Below, piece by piece: positions 1 to 11,479 of a stretch of DNA of 64,000 bases. The notes below the pieces were generated by a model, which saw nothing but the letters and a program-made list of their open reading frames with translations, was not told where the DNA came from and made no database searches. Source of the stretch: Budorcas taxicolor. Lineage: Eukaryota; Chordata; Mammalia; Artiodactyla; Bovidae. The position numbers were made by a program, and so were the translations under genes. The stretch covers positions 28,744,001 to 28,808,000 of the forward strand of contig NC_068922.1 of assembly GCF_023091745.1 (NCBI RefSeq), in the 5' to 3' direction. Numbering within the stretch: the first letter of the stretch is position 1; every line of letters begins with the position of its first letter.

Positions 1-96
1 TGGGATTCATCACAAGACATGTGGAAGTCAGTGACAAAACCTTTGTGTTGGAAAGTATCTAAGATACATCAGTTTCTCTGTACCCAATCAATAGCC

Positions 97-100
<4 letters not shown>

Positions 101-149
<49 letters not shown>

Positions 150-150
150 A
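101..150. repeat. (CA)n microsatellite
   Basis: Nearly pure CA dinucleotide run with one CAAACA interruption. It is simple sequence and a likely polymorphic marker. Confidence 0.95.
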
Positions 151-2171
151 AACTGATTTTCAGCACTCTGAAGCTCAGTCTTTCAAACAAAGGAGGGCTT
201 GACTTGCTCAATGAAATTCCATTTTCTAATCATTCAACCACACTTAAACGTAGTCATTTCTGAAGAGCATTTAGAAGTCTGTTGATGGACAAATTGTATT
301 ATTGATTGGACCAACTGTAAACTCGAAGTTTCTCATCCAAATCCTTTTAATTGGCCTTAAGTGACACTCTTCTAAATGACTTTGGGAAGAGAAGAGAGAG
401 AAACGTGCCAAGGATAACTCACACAAAGAAAATTTACATGCTGTCTTTGTTTCCTTTTCTTTGGTGTAGATACTACAAATTTATTATTTTTTTCCTTGAG
501 GAAAGGAATGAGAGTGTGAACAGCAGTCTGGATTTTTCTTGTTCTGTTACCATAATTAGAAAAGTCAGATAAAATTATGCAGGAGCAGATTGAGAGAAAA
601 ATATTGCTTGGCTTTCATATGAAATAGCTACCTCTTACAAATTCAAAGGTTTTTATCTCCCTGCAAATATCTTTCATCTCTGAGTAGTGTACCTCTTTTA
701 AGTCTGTTTTCATGTTGAAAGACAAGCACACTCTTTGAAAACGTTCAAGCATTAATGGGACGCCAGTGCACCACCACTGCCACCATTGTTAGGAATGGTA
801 CCTGATGGACTGGTGTCTTCCCAGTGGAGAGAGGCTAAAGATCATCACCCTGTAATTACACAGTACTGACAAAATCAGGTCAGGATCGAAAACACTAGAC
901 AAATCATTTTCACAAAAACTGAAAATGCATCAATTTCCTTCTCCCACCACTGCCCCCAGTCTTTAGTCTTTTGCTGAGCATATATTCAGGTCCTGGACAA
1001 CAGCTAGAAAATTTTTGATAAATTCACAAAGCTTTAGAACAAAGAAGGAAGGCATTTTACATGTGGGACACTAAGAAGGGTCCACTTCGGATTTAAATGG
1101 CTGAGTGTGAGAGACCAGACCACAAACCACTTTGGTTCTTGGCCCTCATTCTCCACCCATGACACATCTTCTTTCTCCCAAAGCCTCCTTCCAGTAGATC
1201 ACACTCAATTCCTATTATTTCCTGTATATTTCTACCAACAAGCATGGTCTTTTGTCACATGGTCCCATCTCATCCACCCAAGCCTGATCTCACTCAGTTC
1301 CATTGGCTCAGAGCAACTCCACCTGTTTCCCCGTTTCTTTGGGGAGAGCTTTTCCATTTCACTTCCCATCCCACAAAGCCAAACCAACACCCATCTATTT
1401 CACAGAATCCCTGACAGCTCCTCTTCCTTCTTTGCATTGACAAGTATGAATAGCTAAATTATACATATAGCATTTAGATTCTGCTTTGTATTTGGCCTTT
1501 AATCATTTACATTTTACGTCAGTTTTTCAACCCAGATTGTAAGATCACTGAAGGTAGGGACTTTCTGACTTTGCTTGGATGGTACTCTGCAGTGTTTAAA
1601 CAATTGCTGGGACCCCATATATGTTTCTTTAGTATTACAGTCCTAGACATCTGCTTACTAAAGTGAGTAAGAGAGTTTCATTGTGCTTTCTGTTGAAATT
1701 AATTTGATAGGTGACAAGTGCAATAAACCGTTTCTCAGTGGAAGTAAAAGAAGAGAGGGGAGGAATCTGAGGAAGAGAGATGAAATTTGGGTATAATTCT
1801 TGGGATATAAAATTAAAATGCCATCTGCCTTTGAGATGGAACAGATGTGTAATTGACATTCAATGCTCATTTGCCACTTGAATTTTGCAGACATTTAATG
1901 CAGTAATTGTTTGTACAGTAAGATTGCAAATACCCTTTGGAGAACAGCTCACTTTTCCTATAGTGTCCATATTCAGTACCAGCAGTACCAGCAGACAGAA
2001 ATGGGTTCTTATATACCTAGAGCTTTGAAAGTGTAAGTTTAAAAGACAAATTTGCATGGTGCCTTTTTGAAGAGAATAATATGATAATATCTAGAAAAAT
2101 TTTAATGATATACCTTGATTCAGCATTCTCCATCTAGGAATTTGACCTACAGTAAAGAGCCTCTTAATAAA
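151..2171. other. Unique intronic sequence, nothing recognised
   Basis: About 2 kb of AT-rich, low-CpG sequence with no convincing repeat, exon or RNA gene. Open frames here are short and show no family resemblance. The stretch near 1535-1600 resembles the decayed end of an L2 (a 'gatcactgaaggtagggac' type phrase), but too little remains to call. It lies inside the inferred FRMD4A intron. Confidence 0.5.
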
Positions 2172-2882
2172 GGTGAAAGGAGAGAGTGAAAAAGCTGGCT
2201 TAAAACTCAACATTCCAAAAAATAAGATCATGGCATCCAGTCCCATTACTTCATGGCAAATAGATGGGGGAAAAAATGGAAACAGTGACAGACTTTATTT
2301 TCTTGGGCTCCAAAATTACTGTAGATGGTGACTGCAGCCATGAAATTAAAAGACACTTGCTCCCTGGAAGAAAAGCTATGACAAACCTAGACAGCATATT
2401 AAAAAGCAGGGATATCACTTAGGCAACAATGGTCCATCTAGTCAAAGTTATGGTTTTTCCAGTAGTTGTGTATGGATGTGAGAGTTAGCCCATAAAGAAG
2501 GCTGAGTGCCAAAGAACTGATGCTTTCAAACTGTGGTGCTAGAGAAGACTCTTGCGAGTCCCTTCTATAGCAAAGATATCAAACCAGTCAATACTAAAGG
2601 AAATCAATCCTAAACATTCATCTGAAAGACTGATGCTGAAGCTGAAGCTCCAAGAGTTGGGCCACCTGATGCAAAAAGCCAACTCATTGGAAAAGACCCT
2701 GATGCTGGGAAAGATTAAGGGCAGTAAAAGGGGCAACAGAGGATGAGATGGTTGGATGGCATCATCGACTCAATGGACATAAGTCTGAGCAAACTCTGGG
2801 AAACAGTGAAGGACAGGGAAGCCTGGTGTGCTACAGTCCATGGGGTTGCAAACAGTCGGACATGACTGAGTGACTGAACAAA
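2172..2882 (+). mobile_element. BovB (RTE) LINE, 5'-truncated 3' fragment
   Basis: Sense copy of the last ~0.7 kb of BovB. Translation in broken frames gives the typical C-terminal phrases of the BovB reverse transcriptase polyprotein (SPITSWQIDG, VTDFIFLGSKIT-like, MYGCES-like, SLEKTLMLG, then WLDGI-like). It ends with the BovB 3' terminus (gactgagtgactgaac). Stops and frameshifts are present, so it is dead. BovB is a horizontally acquired, ruminant-amplified LINE and the source of the Bov-A SINE tail. Confidence 0.93.
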
Positions 2883-3343
2883 AATAATATTCAAGCCATC
2901 TGCACAAAGATGGATGCACATGAATCTTCACTGCAGGATAGTTTGTAATTACAGAATGTTGAAAATAGCCTAAGAAGGGATTGATTAAATAAACTATAAT
3001 TCATACAATACTGTATATTCTTTTAAAAGAATGAAGTAATGCTATAAGGATTGACAAGTAAAGATGTTGCATCTGTATGGACAATTTCTGGAAGGATACA
3101 CAATAATCCAAAGGATTAAGGAACTAGAGTGGGAGGTTATATATTTTTTCCCAGAGGGTGAAAAAATATATATATATGAGTTACATATATCATGTAAAGT
3201 TATTTGTATTTTTAAAAAACTTATAAAAACCAAATAACCTTAATTTGTAAAAAATGGTTTTAATAGTCAAAAGAATTTGGATCCAGGATTCAAACGGTTA
3301 AGTATCTACCAAGATTTTAAAAAACCATATTGCCTGTGTGTCT
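2883..3343. other. Unique AT-rich sequence
   Basis: No gene or clear repeat seen. It contains short TA runs near 3166-3178 and ends in the target duplication of the following SINE. Confidence 0.5.
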
Positions 3344-3464
3344 GTGTACTTAGTCACTCAGTTGTGGTCAACTCTTTGCGACCCCATGGACTGTAGCCCA
3401 CCAGGCTCCTCCGTTCATGGGGATTCTCTAGGCAAGAATATTGGAGTGGTTTGCCACGCCCACC
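3344..3464 (-). mobile_element. Bov-A/Bov-tA SINE, truncated, antisense
   Basis: Reverse-complement Bov-A body (gactctttgcgacc-type and aggcaagaatattggag phrases). It is flanked by a perfect 14-bp target-site duplication, ttgcctgtgtgtct, at 3330-3343 and 3465-3478. The tRNA-like head is missing, so this is a 5'-truncated insertion. Confidence 0.9.
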
Positions 3465-3478
3465 TTGCCTGTGTGTCT

Positions 3479-4012
3479 ACATAATCATAATTAAGATTAT
3501 AATATTTATTTTTAAAAAAATCCTGCTTCCTTCCTACCTTCCCTTCTTTGGATTCTATTTTGGAACTGCCATCCCCTCAAAGCTAGATGGTGACCTGACT
3601 GGTGTTTCAGAGGCTATTATCAGCAGATAACAGAAATGAAATAGATTTAGCTTTTGTACTATTGGCTATTTCACATAAACCACTGTCATAAAATGATGGT
3701 TATACTTTAAATATTTTGATGGTCCCCCAAAACCTCTTGTACCAAATAAAACACTTACCCAGTCTGTTCTATTTAAAACCTATTTGGGTCCGCATTTATC
3801 TTCAGCAGATCCTTTTGGTTCCCTACACAACAGCCATTTCCTGAAACTTCAGCTCTCCAAGAAGAACATAAAAAATCCAGGGATTCCCTTTTCCAGTCCC
3901 TCTTACAGCTGGAGCGGGTCTTGTGTTCTTCCAGGTTCTTTGTTGCAAACAACAAAATCCACTCTAATTAGCTTAAGCAGGAAGGAAATTATTACAGAGT
4001 ATTAGGGAATTT
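3479..4012. other. Unique sequence, nothing recognised
   Basis: AT-rich intronic sequence without identifiable gene or repeat. Confidence 0.45.
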
Positions 4013-4134
4013 AGATCCCCTGGAATAGGAAAGGGCAACCCACTCCAGTATTCTTGCCTGGAAAATTCCATGGACAAAGTAGCCCGGCAGGCTACAGTCC
4101 ATGCAGTTGCAAAGAGTCAGACATGACTGAGAAC
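4013..4134 (+). mobile_element. Bov-A SINE fragment, sense
   Basis: Sense Bov-A body starting at 'gatcccctgga' and ending 'gtcagacatgactga'. The head is absent. It runs directly into CA-rich sequence with a (CA)n tract at about 4171-4187, as often happens at SINE tails. Confidence 0.85.
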
Positions 4135-4187
4135 AGGTGTGCGTGCCCGCATGCACAGACACACATGCAAACACACACACACACACG

Positions 4188-5079
4188 CCCACTAGGAAGT
4201 TTAAGAATATATGGGAAAACCAGTTGACCAAGATCATTCACCGCAGAGCCAAACGTAATGACAAAGCATACCTCCAGACCCCAGACTGTCACTTAGCCAC
4301 CACCTCTGACACCAAAGACTAGACACTGGCACCTCCACAACAGTTGGTCCCAAAGAACCAAACACTCTGCCTTCTTGCTTGCCAGAACCTCTACAACAGC
4401 CACTTCAACTCATTCACTTCACTTCTCCAAGTCTGGTGCCAGAGAGCTTGCTTCATGGAAACCAGATCACATGCAGAAATCCAGCTAAAAGGGAGGTCGG
4501 GAAATGCATGTTTTAGGTTCCCAGTCAATAGTTTAGGAGGGCATTTAGGAGGGGGTGTGGGAGGGGAAGCAATTTTCCTCCTTGATAGAAATTAAGAGAC
4601 ACAAGGAGTGTTCTCTTTACTGTCCCTCCTCTTTCTGCTTTTGGACACAGAAGTGAGGGATGTGATGGTTGGAGCTGCAGCAGCCATTTTGGAACTGTGA
4701 GGTCATGTCATTGCCAACATCCCCTCCCCAATCCCTTCCACTTTTAATGTTGCAGTCTCTCTGAGCCTCTCTCCTTGAGTCCATAGCAATGTTTATGATT
4801 TCCCCATCTCTGAAATGCCTCCCTTGTTTCCTCCCACTCCTCAGGTTACCATCTCTTCTAGCCTTCACCTATATCTTCTCTGTGTATATTTACTTACTTT
4901 CTATTCCTTCATCATTCACTTGCAACCTAGCTTCTGATTTTATCACATCTAAGAAGCATCTCACCATAAGGTCACCACTGCCACCCTGATTGGCAAATAC
5001 AATAAACACGTTTCACTTTTTATTTTCCTTTATCTCTCTGCTTCACTTGATGGCCTCAATCATCAATCCTCGGTCTATC
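4188..5079. other. Unique sequence, nothing recognised
   Basis: No gene visible. The last few hundred bases are pyrimidine-rich and may be the diverged upstream part of the following antisense L2. Confidence 0.4.
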
Positions 5080-6005
5080 TTCGAACCCTCTACTCTCTTG
5101 TCATCCAAGACAGCATATGCTCCTGGACCTCCTTCCACCTTCCTGACTTTCTTTGTCTCTTTCTTTGGGCTTTCTTCCCACTCCCTACCCTTTCAGTGCC
5201 TCACCCATAGCTCACGGCTCCATCTAGTCTACACTCCCCAGGTGGATTCATTCTCTCACGTTGTTCAAACTGGCACCTGAATACCGGCAATTCTGAATAT
5301 GCATGTCCTAACCAGAACTCTTCCCTGATTCACACGCAAACACCTGACCACAGCTAGACACCTCCCCTATAATGTTTCACTGGCTCCCATGAACCCATCC
5401 AAAATGAAGTATCATTAATCCTTTAAAATCTGTTCTTCCTTGTGACCTCCCCCTGCCTCCTCACCCAACATAATGACCTAAGGTCATCCTTGACTCCTCT
5501 CTCTGCCTACACATCCCATCAAAAACTAATCGACTGCTGATTTCATCTTATCATGTCTCTCTCATGTTCTACGCATCTTTGCAGAATGATCTAGACAAAT
5601 GCGCATGGTATTACTTCATTCTCTTGTCAGGTGTCTTCCATTCTCTGTAAGAGATGACCCAAGCTCCTCAGCAGAATACGGTCATTCCTTAACTCTCTAA
5701 CATCATCCTCAGCCTTGCCCTGCCTTGGACTTTTGTGCCTGTGATTCTAAACTTCTTAACTTCACTGAAATGTATGATGCAACTGTATGATTCTTTACTG
5801 TTGCAAATTCTTTTAACTTTGCTTGAAATTCTTCTTCTACTTCATCTCATGATCGGTACCTTCAAGCTCAGGTACTGTCTCTTTCTAGATGAGTTTACTT
5901 TGTCAACAAATGTTTACTGAGCACTTACTATGTGCCAGGCATTGAGATAAGAGCTAAATCAACAATGGTGAATGAGACATATGTCCTTCTCTCAAAAAAC
6001 TTAAC
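5080..6005 (-). mobile_element. L2 LINE, antisense, ancient
   Basis: Scattered matches to the reverse complement of the L2 3' region: 'catgtcctaaccagaactc' near 5306, 'gtcatccttgactcctctc' near 5485, and 'actgagcacttactatgtgc' near 5917. Divergence is high and boundaries are approximate. Possibly two adjacent fragments. Confidence 0.6.
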
Positions 6006-6649
6006 AATCCACATACTGACCTCTCTCTTCCTCCAGTTTTCCCAAAGGAAGGGTGGGAGGGTTGAGCGCCCTTTTCTGCGCTCTAGTCATAGATACTGTT
6101 GTCTCTGCAGCAACCACACCCACCTTCTTCTCTTCCTCTTATGTGAAATTGACCCCATTCCCAGATGCAGCATAAATACTGATGTATCCAAGCCAAGCAG
6201 CCTCACTCATGCCTCTTGGCTAGTGATCAGTTCATAATCCCAGGCTTAAGCCAACTGGTGTTTGACTTCAGATGACCTGAGTGGGTGCTCTCAAAAAGAA
6301 AGGAAGAATTTATTGCTCCTATTTTGAGGAAAAACATTTCCTCTCTCCACCTAGGCTTGAACAGGTGTTGCTGGCAGCCACCTTGTGACCATGTGAGGGA
6401 AGTCAGCCTGCAGACAGAGCAGAGAGAGCAGAGGGGGTGGGAGTAGGGGTGGGATCAGAGTCTGGTAATGACTTTACCTTTGGACTTGATATCTGAACTA
6501 CAGAATTTCCTACTGTAAGCCAGTTGAGGCGAGTATTTATCTTATTAGTGGGAGTCAGGACGAAGCACCCATCTCTGCCTTCCACTTCAGTGGCCCATGA
6601 GTCTATCCCTTTCCCCCATCCCCACTGGCCTGGCATTTGTCCAACTGGA
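6006..6649. other. Unique sequence, nothing recognised
   Basis: No recognisable gene or repeat. A purine-rich patch lies near 6418-6455. Confidence 0.4.
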
Positions 6650-7262
6650 CTGTCAACAGGATGATTTCCATATCTTCTTACCCAGGCTCCCTCCCCTCTG
6701 GTAACTTCTTCTTTCTATCCATTCTCTGTACTGATTCTTAAGTGATATTCCTGCATCCCGACTTAGAGCACATCATCCCATGTTTATAATCATTAGTGAC
6801 CCTTAGTAAGTTTCAAGTTCAAACTCCTTACCATTTGTTCAGAAAACAGCCTGTGTCCATGCCTAGCCAGGATCTTGATCTCATCTCTGCCATCCCCTCT
6901 TACTATTCCCATACCCAAATGCCACATAGTTGCTGAAACATACAGCTCTCTCATTTGTATTTGTGTACACTGTTCCCTATATCTGGAGCTCCCAACACCA
7001 CCGTCCACCTCCCATCCCTAATCCTTCAAAACTCACCTGAGACATCAGTGCCCTTTAGAGGTTCCTACTCTGTGCTCCTGCGTTCTGCAACACGTTGATG
7101 ATTTCTCTGTCATAACATTAACTTGCTGGGTTGAAATTATTTGCGTATTGACATTTCCAGCAAAGCTCTAAACTTCTTGAGAGCAGGGACCAGGTGGTAT
7201 TTACATATCTATTCCTATATCCTAGCAATTTACCTAAGTGCTTCCTTCCATAAACATTTTTA
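6650..7262 (-). mobile_element. L2 LINE, antisense, ancient
   Basis: Decayed L2 antisense phrases in order: 'caaactccttaccatttg' near 6820, 'ccttcaaaactcacctgag' near 7024, 'cttgagagcagggaccagg' near 7176. The order and direction fit one L2 3' portion. Boundaries approximate. Confidence 0.55.
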
Positions 7263-7265
7263 ACA

Positions 7266-7331
7266 GAGAAGGGAAGGGAAGAAGCAGGGAGGGAAAGGGT
7301 GGAGGGAGAAGGGGTGAGGGGGGAAGCGAAG
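7266..7331 (+). other. Polypurine / G-run tract, candidate G-quadruplex
   Basis: About 65 bases that are almost all A and G, with eight runs of three or more G (for example at 7271, 7276, 7287, 7291, 7297, 7304, 7311, 7318). Spacing of the runs fits G-quadruplex formation on the plus strand. No gene adjoins it. Confidence 0.6.
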
Positions 7332-7429
7332 CTTCAGATTTTCCTGCCCTTGGTGCTTCGTGGTTTTGGAGTGTGTATTACTGCCTGGCTCAGTAATCAT
7401 GGGGAATGGGGAGGTAGCAAATAGTTGTT

Positions 7430-7640
7430 GACACAGGTAATGTTCACGTCCCCGATCGTAGCGGCATATGGCAGTGATTGTAATGGCCTAACATAAAGCA
7501 CTCCTGGACAATATTAATGACCAACTAGGTTAATGACCGAAGACTAAGCCTCAGGCCATGAACACATTCTCCCTGTCATTAATCCCTGGGAAATGACCTT
7601 AGCCATGTTCATTACGGCTCAATTATGCTCACATTCTTCA
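7430..7640. promoter_or_regulatory. Candidate conserved non-coding element with TTAATGACC motifs
   Basis: Unique, non-repeat sequence. TTAATGACC occurs at 7514-7522 and 7530-7538 (16-bp spacing), its reverse form TGTCATTAA at 7574-7582, and AAATGACC at 7591-7598. The block also holds clustered CpGs (ccccgatcgtagcgg near 7451). The motif combines a homeodomain-type TAAT core with an AATGACC nuclear-receptor-like half site. The regulatory role is inference. Confidence 0.3.
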
Positions 7641-8104
7641 AGAGGGGAAAAATAAAAAGCATTTCAGTCCTAACATGAAGCTACATCCCTTCTTTTACCC
7701 TGACACATGGCAGTAAAGATACAAAGCAAATTAGGAGTCCAAACACCAAGCACGCAAAGGAAGCACCACTGTTGCAATTTTAGCTCCCAGTCCTCAGTGG
7801 GGACTAAAATCTGGGGTAGAGCCCAGGGATCTTGACATGCCTCATGACTCATGCATTCTCTGGACAGTCTTTGAAGGTGCAACATAGAAGCATGAAACAC
7901 GTGACTCTTCAGATATTTAGAGTTTTGATAAAAACCTGAAAAGTCAAATGCAACTCTTTGCTAATAGGCAATAAATAAATAAATGGCTTATTCAGATATC
8001 AATCTACCATTCCATCAATAAATATTTATGGAGCAAAATTCCATAGACAAGTTGTGTGTAATACAAGTAAAAGACCCTCAAGGAACATGCAATTAGATTA
8101 CAAA
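7641..8104. other. Unique sequence, nothing recognised
   Basis: No gene or clear repeat. There is a short AATA-type run near 7970-7982. Confidence 0.4.
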
Positions 8105-8690
8105 GAATGAACACACACTGTGGTGACTTTTAAACACATCCTAAAATATGTTGACATGTTTGCATCAAAAGGTGGGGGCTCAGCCTCTCCATTTAGGATT
8201 AGATTCTCCTCTGAGTCTAGCCTTAGTGACTTCTGGCAACCAAGAAAATTCAGCAGAAGTTGGTCTCTGTGACCACTGAGGCTGGGTCCCCAAAGGTCAC
8301 ACAGCTCTGCCTTGTTAGCTCAGATACTTGGTTCTGGGTACTATGCAAGCAGTGCAACTATTTGGAAGTAGCCATGTTGTGAGGAAGCCCAAGCCTTAGG
8401 GAGAGGCCCTGGACAATCACTGTGGTCAACACAACCAGCTGTGGTCCAGCTGACAGCAACATCACTACCACCACATGTAAGTGGAGACACCTCCAGGAGA
8501 TGCCAGACTCCACCTATTCAGTGACACCAGACTGACTCTTTCCAGCCAAGGCTCCAGACACTAGAGCAGAGACAAGCCATTCCCATCATCAACTGTTAGA
8601 ACTTGTAACCCATAGAGTTGGTGAGCACAATAAAAAGATTGCGTTAAGTCACACAGTGTGAGATAGTTGTATGCAGCAGTATAATTGGAA
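8105..8690 (+). mobile_element. Possible decayed LTR-type interspersed repeat
   Basis: Phrases such as 'gccatgttgtgaggaagccc' near 8374 and a terminal 'cacaataaaaagattgcg' near 8628 resemble old mammalian MaLR-type LTR repeats. I cannot name the subfamily, and there is no internal coding region. A homology search against a repeat library would decide. Confidence 0.3.
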
Positions 8691-8696
8691 TACACG

Positions 8697-8697
8697 T

Positions 8698-8728
<31 letters not shown>
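8697..8728. repeat. (CA)n microsatellite
   Basis: CA dinucleotide run next to the end of the preceding old repeat. Confidence 0.9.
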
Positions 8729-8729
<1 letters not shown>

Positions 8730-9329
8730 CAGACACATCAGCTGCTTTGTGAAGTTTAGTAATAGTTTGCTTATGTACACTCCCAGCTCAGACATGCACT
8801 ACAAAAATCTGACGAAGTGCAGTCATCTAATGGAACTGCATTTAACCAACATCTAGCAAAAAAAAGCTCCTTGGCTGCTCCAATGAGGCCATGTGGTATA
8901 TTTAACACAAGAAAAATTAATTTTGCAGTCAAGGTAACATTGATACGGTCCAAAGGTGGCCTCATATACCAAGGTAATATGAACTCTTTCTAGCCACATC
9001 TGCTGGCATTTCCCTTTCACAGGCTTGACCTCCTGTTCTTCTCTCCCTACAGTCTTTCTTCAGGATTCCTGAGTTTCTGGTCTCACTCCAAGTTCTTCCC
9101 CTTCACATCTAATCCCGGACCTAAAGGGACCAGCATCTCCAGCTACCCATCACATATCTCTGCTGGAAAATCTTATTATTACCTCAGCACATTCCACTCA
9201 GACTGCTAAGTTAATTGCAGCCTGCTCTTCATATTGAATTTCCCACCCGGAAGCTGTTCCTATGTGTCTCCACTCCCTGCAGCTCCAACAGCCAACACTC
9301 TGTCAACTTGGCTACTTCTCCCTGTGTGT
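8729..9329. other. Unique sequence, nothing recognised
   Basis: Pyrimidine-rich towards the right, possibly the eroded upstream part of the next L2. No gene seen. Confidence 0.4.
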
Positions 9330-9550
9330 GGCCCCTACTGTCAATCCATCGGAGAGTCCTGAGGATGCTGCCTTTAGGACAGTTCTTGAATTTGTCCACT
9401 TTGCTCTTTTCTCATGCTGCCTCTTCATCCCCCTCCCTGAACTGGTGAAAATGACTCTAACCTGAATTCTCCCTTTCATCTCCCCAGTGCACCCTGCATG
9501 CCACCTCCAGATTGAACTTCTCCACCCCCACAATCATTAAGTCAGTCCCC
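9330..9550 (-). mobile_element. L2 LINE fragment, antisense
   Basis: Antisense L2 resemblance centred on the 'cttgaatttgtccac' phrase, which corresponds to the L2 sense 'gtggacggattcgag' region. It contains one arm of the 47-bp inverted match (9385-9431). Edges are uncertain. Confidence 0.5.
9385..9431 (+). repeat. 47-bp perfect inverted match, left arm
   Basis: Begins cttgaatttgtccac and ends cctcttcatccc. The reverse complement occurs without mismatch at 11655-11701, 2.2 kb away. Similarity stops abruptly at both ends. Both arms sit at what looks like the same position of two oppositely oriented L2 copies. Confidence 0.95.
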
Positions 9551-9849
9551 ACCCAAGGCAGGCTCTTAAGTGCCCCTGATTCCACTCCAGGTGCTCACTG
9601 AAGCATTTGTAGCATCTTCCTTCATCCGGTCCCAACACGATTCACCAGCTTTCTTCCTCCTCCAAGTCCTCTCCTTCATTTAGACCATTGGCTCCTGACC
9701 AATCCCTCCTTCACATCCCCACCTCTGCCATTATCCCCTTTCCATGCTTGGCCATTTATAATCATTTCCTCCTGAATTTCCCTCTTCGTTTTGTTCCTTT
9801 TGCTGGGAAGATACCTTCTCTTTTCCCTCTCCCATCAAAAATAAATATA

Positions 9850-10555
9850 CCCCAATTCCACTCCTGGGTATTTATCCAAAGGAAATGAAACGAAGATCTC
9901 ACAGAGATATCTGTGAGAACACCCATGTTCACAGCAGCACTATATGTACATTAGTCAAGACATGGAAACAGTGTAAGCACCCATTAACAGATGACTGGAT
10001 AAAAAAGATATGGAATATATATGCAATGGAATGTTGTTCAGTCATATAAACAAGGAAATCCTGCCTTTGCAACAACATGGATGGACCTTGAAGGCACTTT
10101 GCTAAGTGAGATAAGCCAGAAAGAGTAAGACATTACTGTGTTATCTCACTAATACATGAACACTAAGAAAGCTGAACTCACAGAAACGGAGAGTAGAATG
10201 AAGTTATCAGGAGCTGTGATGAGAGAAAAGGCAAGATGTTGATCAAAGGGTAAAAACTTCCAGTTAGGAGGTGAATAAATTCTGGAGATCTAGTGTACAG
10301 CTTGGTAACTACAGTTAGTGAGGTATTACATGCTCAAAAGTTGCTAAGAGGGTAGATTTTAGATGCTCTTATCACAAAAATGGGCTGGTGATTATATGGC
10401 AAGAAGGAAGAGTTAGTTAATGAATTTGTCCATTTGGTGGATAAATTCTTTATGGTGGTCATCACTCTCCAATATATAACTGTATCAAATCAACATATTG
10501 CACACTTTAAACTTAATACAACATTGTACGCCAATTATATCACAATAAAACTAGG
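9850..10555 (+). mobile_element. L1M-type LINE, 3' end, sense
   Basis: Sense copy of an old L1 3' part, starting 'attccactcctgggtattt' and ending near 'atcacaataaaac'. Typical phrases are present (tggaacaacatggatgga-like, ctaagtgagataagccag). No open reading frame remains. The level of decay is far higher than in the ruminant L1s at 26-36 and 51-55 kb. Confidence 0.85.
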
Positions 10556-11479
10556 GGTGAAACGCACCATTGACATGACTTGACGTTCTTTTCATCCACA
10601 GATCCTGTCTTAGCTAGATCTCTACTCTTCACTCTCCCGTCCCCCTGACCACAGCCACATGCCTCTGAACGCCTTCCAACATGTTGTTGGCACCACACCC
10701 ATTAATTTGGGGCCATTTCCTTTCATGCAGTGGTACCTCATTGTTTTCTGTAATTCTTCTTCTATAATGAGATTTAAGCTCTGGATAAGGACTATGTACT
10801 TACCTCAGATTCCTCCCAGAGCCGGGCCCAGTGCTAATGCTTGGAAGCGTTCGATCCAGACGTTAATCTACTCAATTTACCGAGTGCAGTGTCAGGCATT
10901 GGGGCTTGCTAAACTCCGTCTGGTCCTATAGCTTTTTCTTTGGATGAAAAGCCTAGCCCATAGCTTCCAACCATTGATTCCTTGTTACCAACTGCTCTTT
11001 AGCTGAAAAGTCACCTAATCTGAGAAGGTTTCCTTGATCACCTACTCTAAAGCTAGAGAAATGTCTCTCCATGATTGCTTTACATTCCCAGTAGGGCTCT
11101 TAAACATGTATATTTCTGTTTATTTTCAATATATTTATTTTTTAAATCTCCCCCCAGAGAATGTAATCTCAAGGACAGCAGAAGCCTCATTCAGCTTGTT
11201 CTCTGCTGCACCCTTTCCATTAAAGCTGTCCAGAAACTAGTAGGTATTCAGTAAATATTTGTTGAATGAATAGATGACAGTTATTCTGTTTTTGATGGGC
11301 TCGCACTCTATTAAGGAAAATAGATACAAAAGTCAAATATTATACAGCAGTGTTACCAATAAATGAGATGATAGAAAAATTGTGGGGGGGGGGTGTGTAT
11401 GAATGAAATAAAGGGGAAACTAAAAGAATGAGAATCCAGATAGTGGAAAGAACATGTCATACAACTGCTAACAGGAATT
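10556..11479. other. Mostly unique sequence with an L2-type tail
   Basis: No gene. The phrase 'gtattcagtaaatatttg' near 11244 followed by 'ttgaatgaatag' is the typical terminal sequence of an L2 or similar old repeat. A short G run lies at 11383-11391. Confidence 0.45.
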
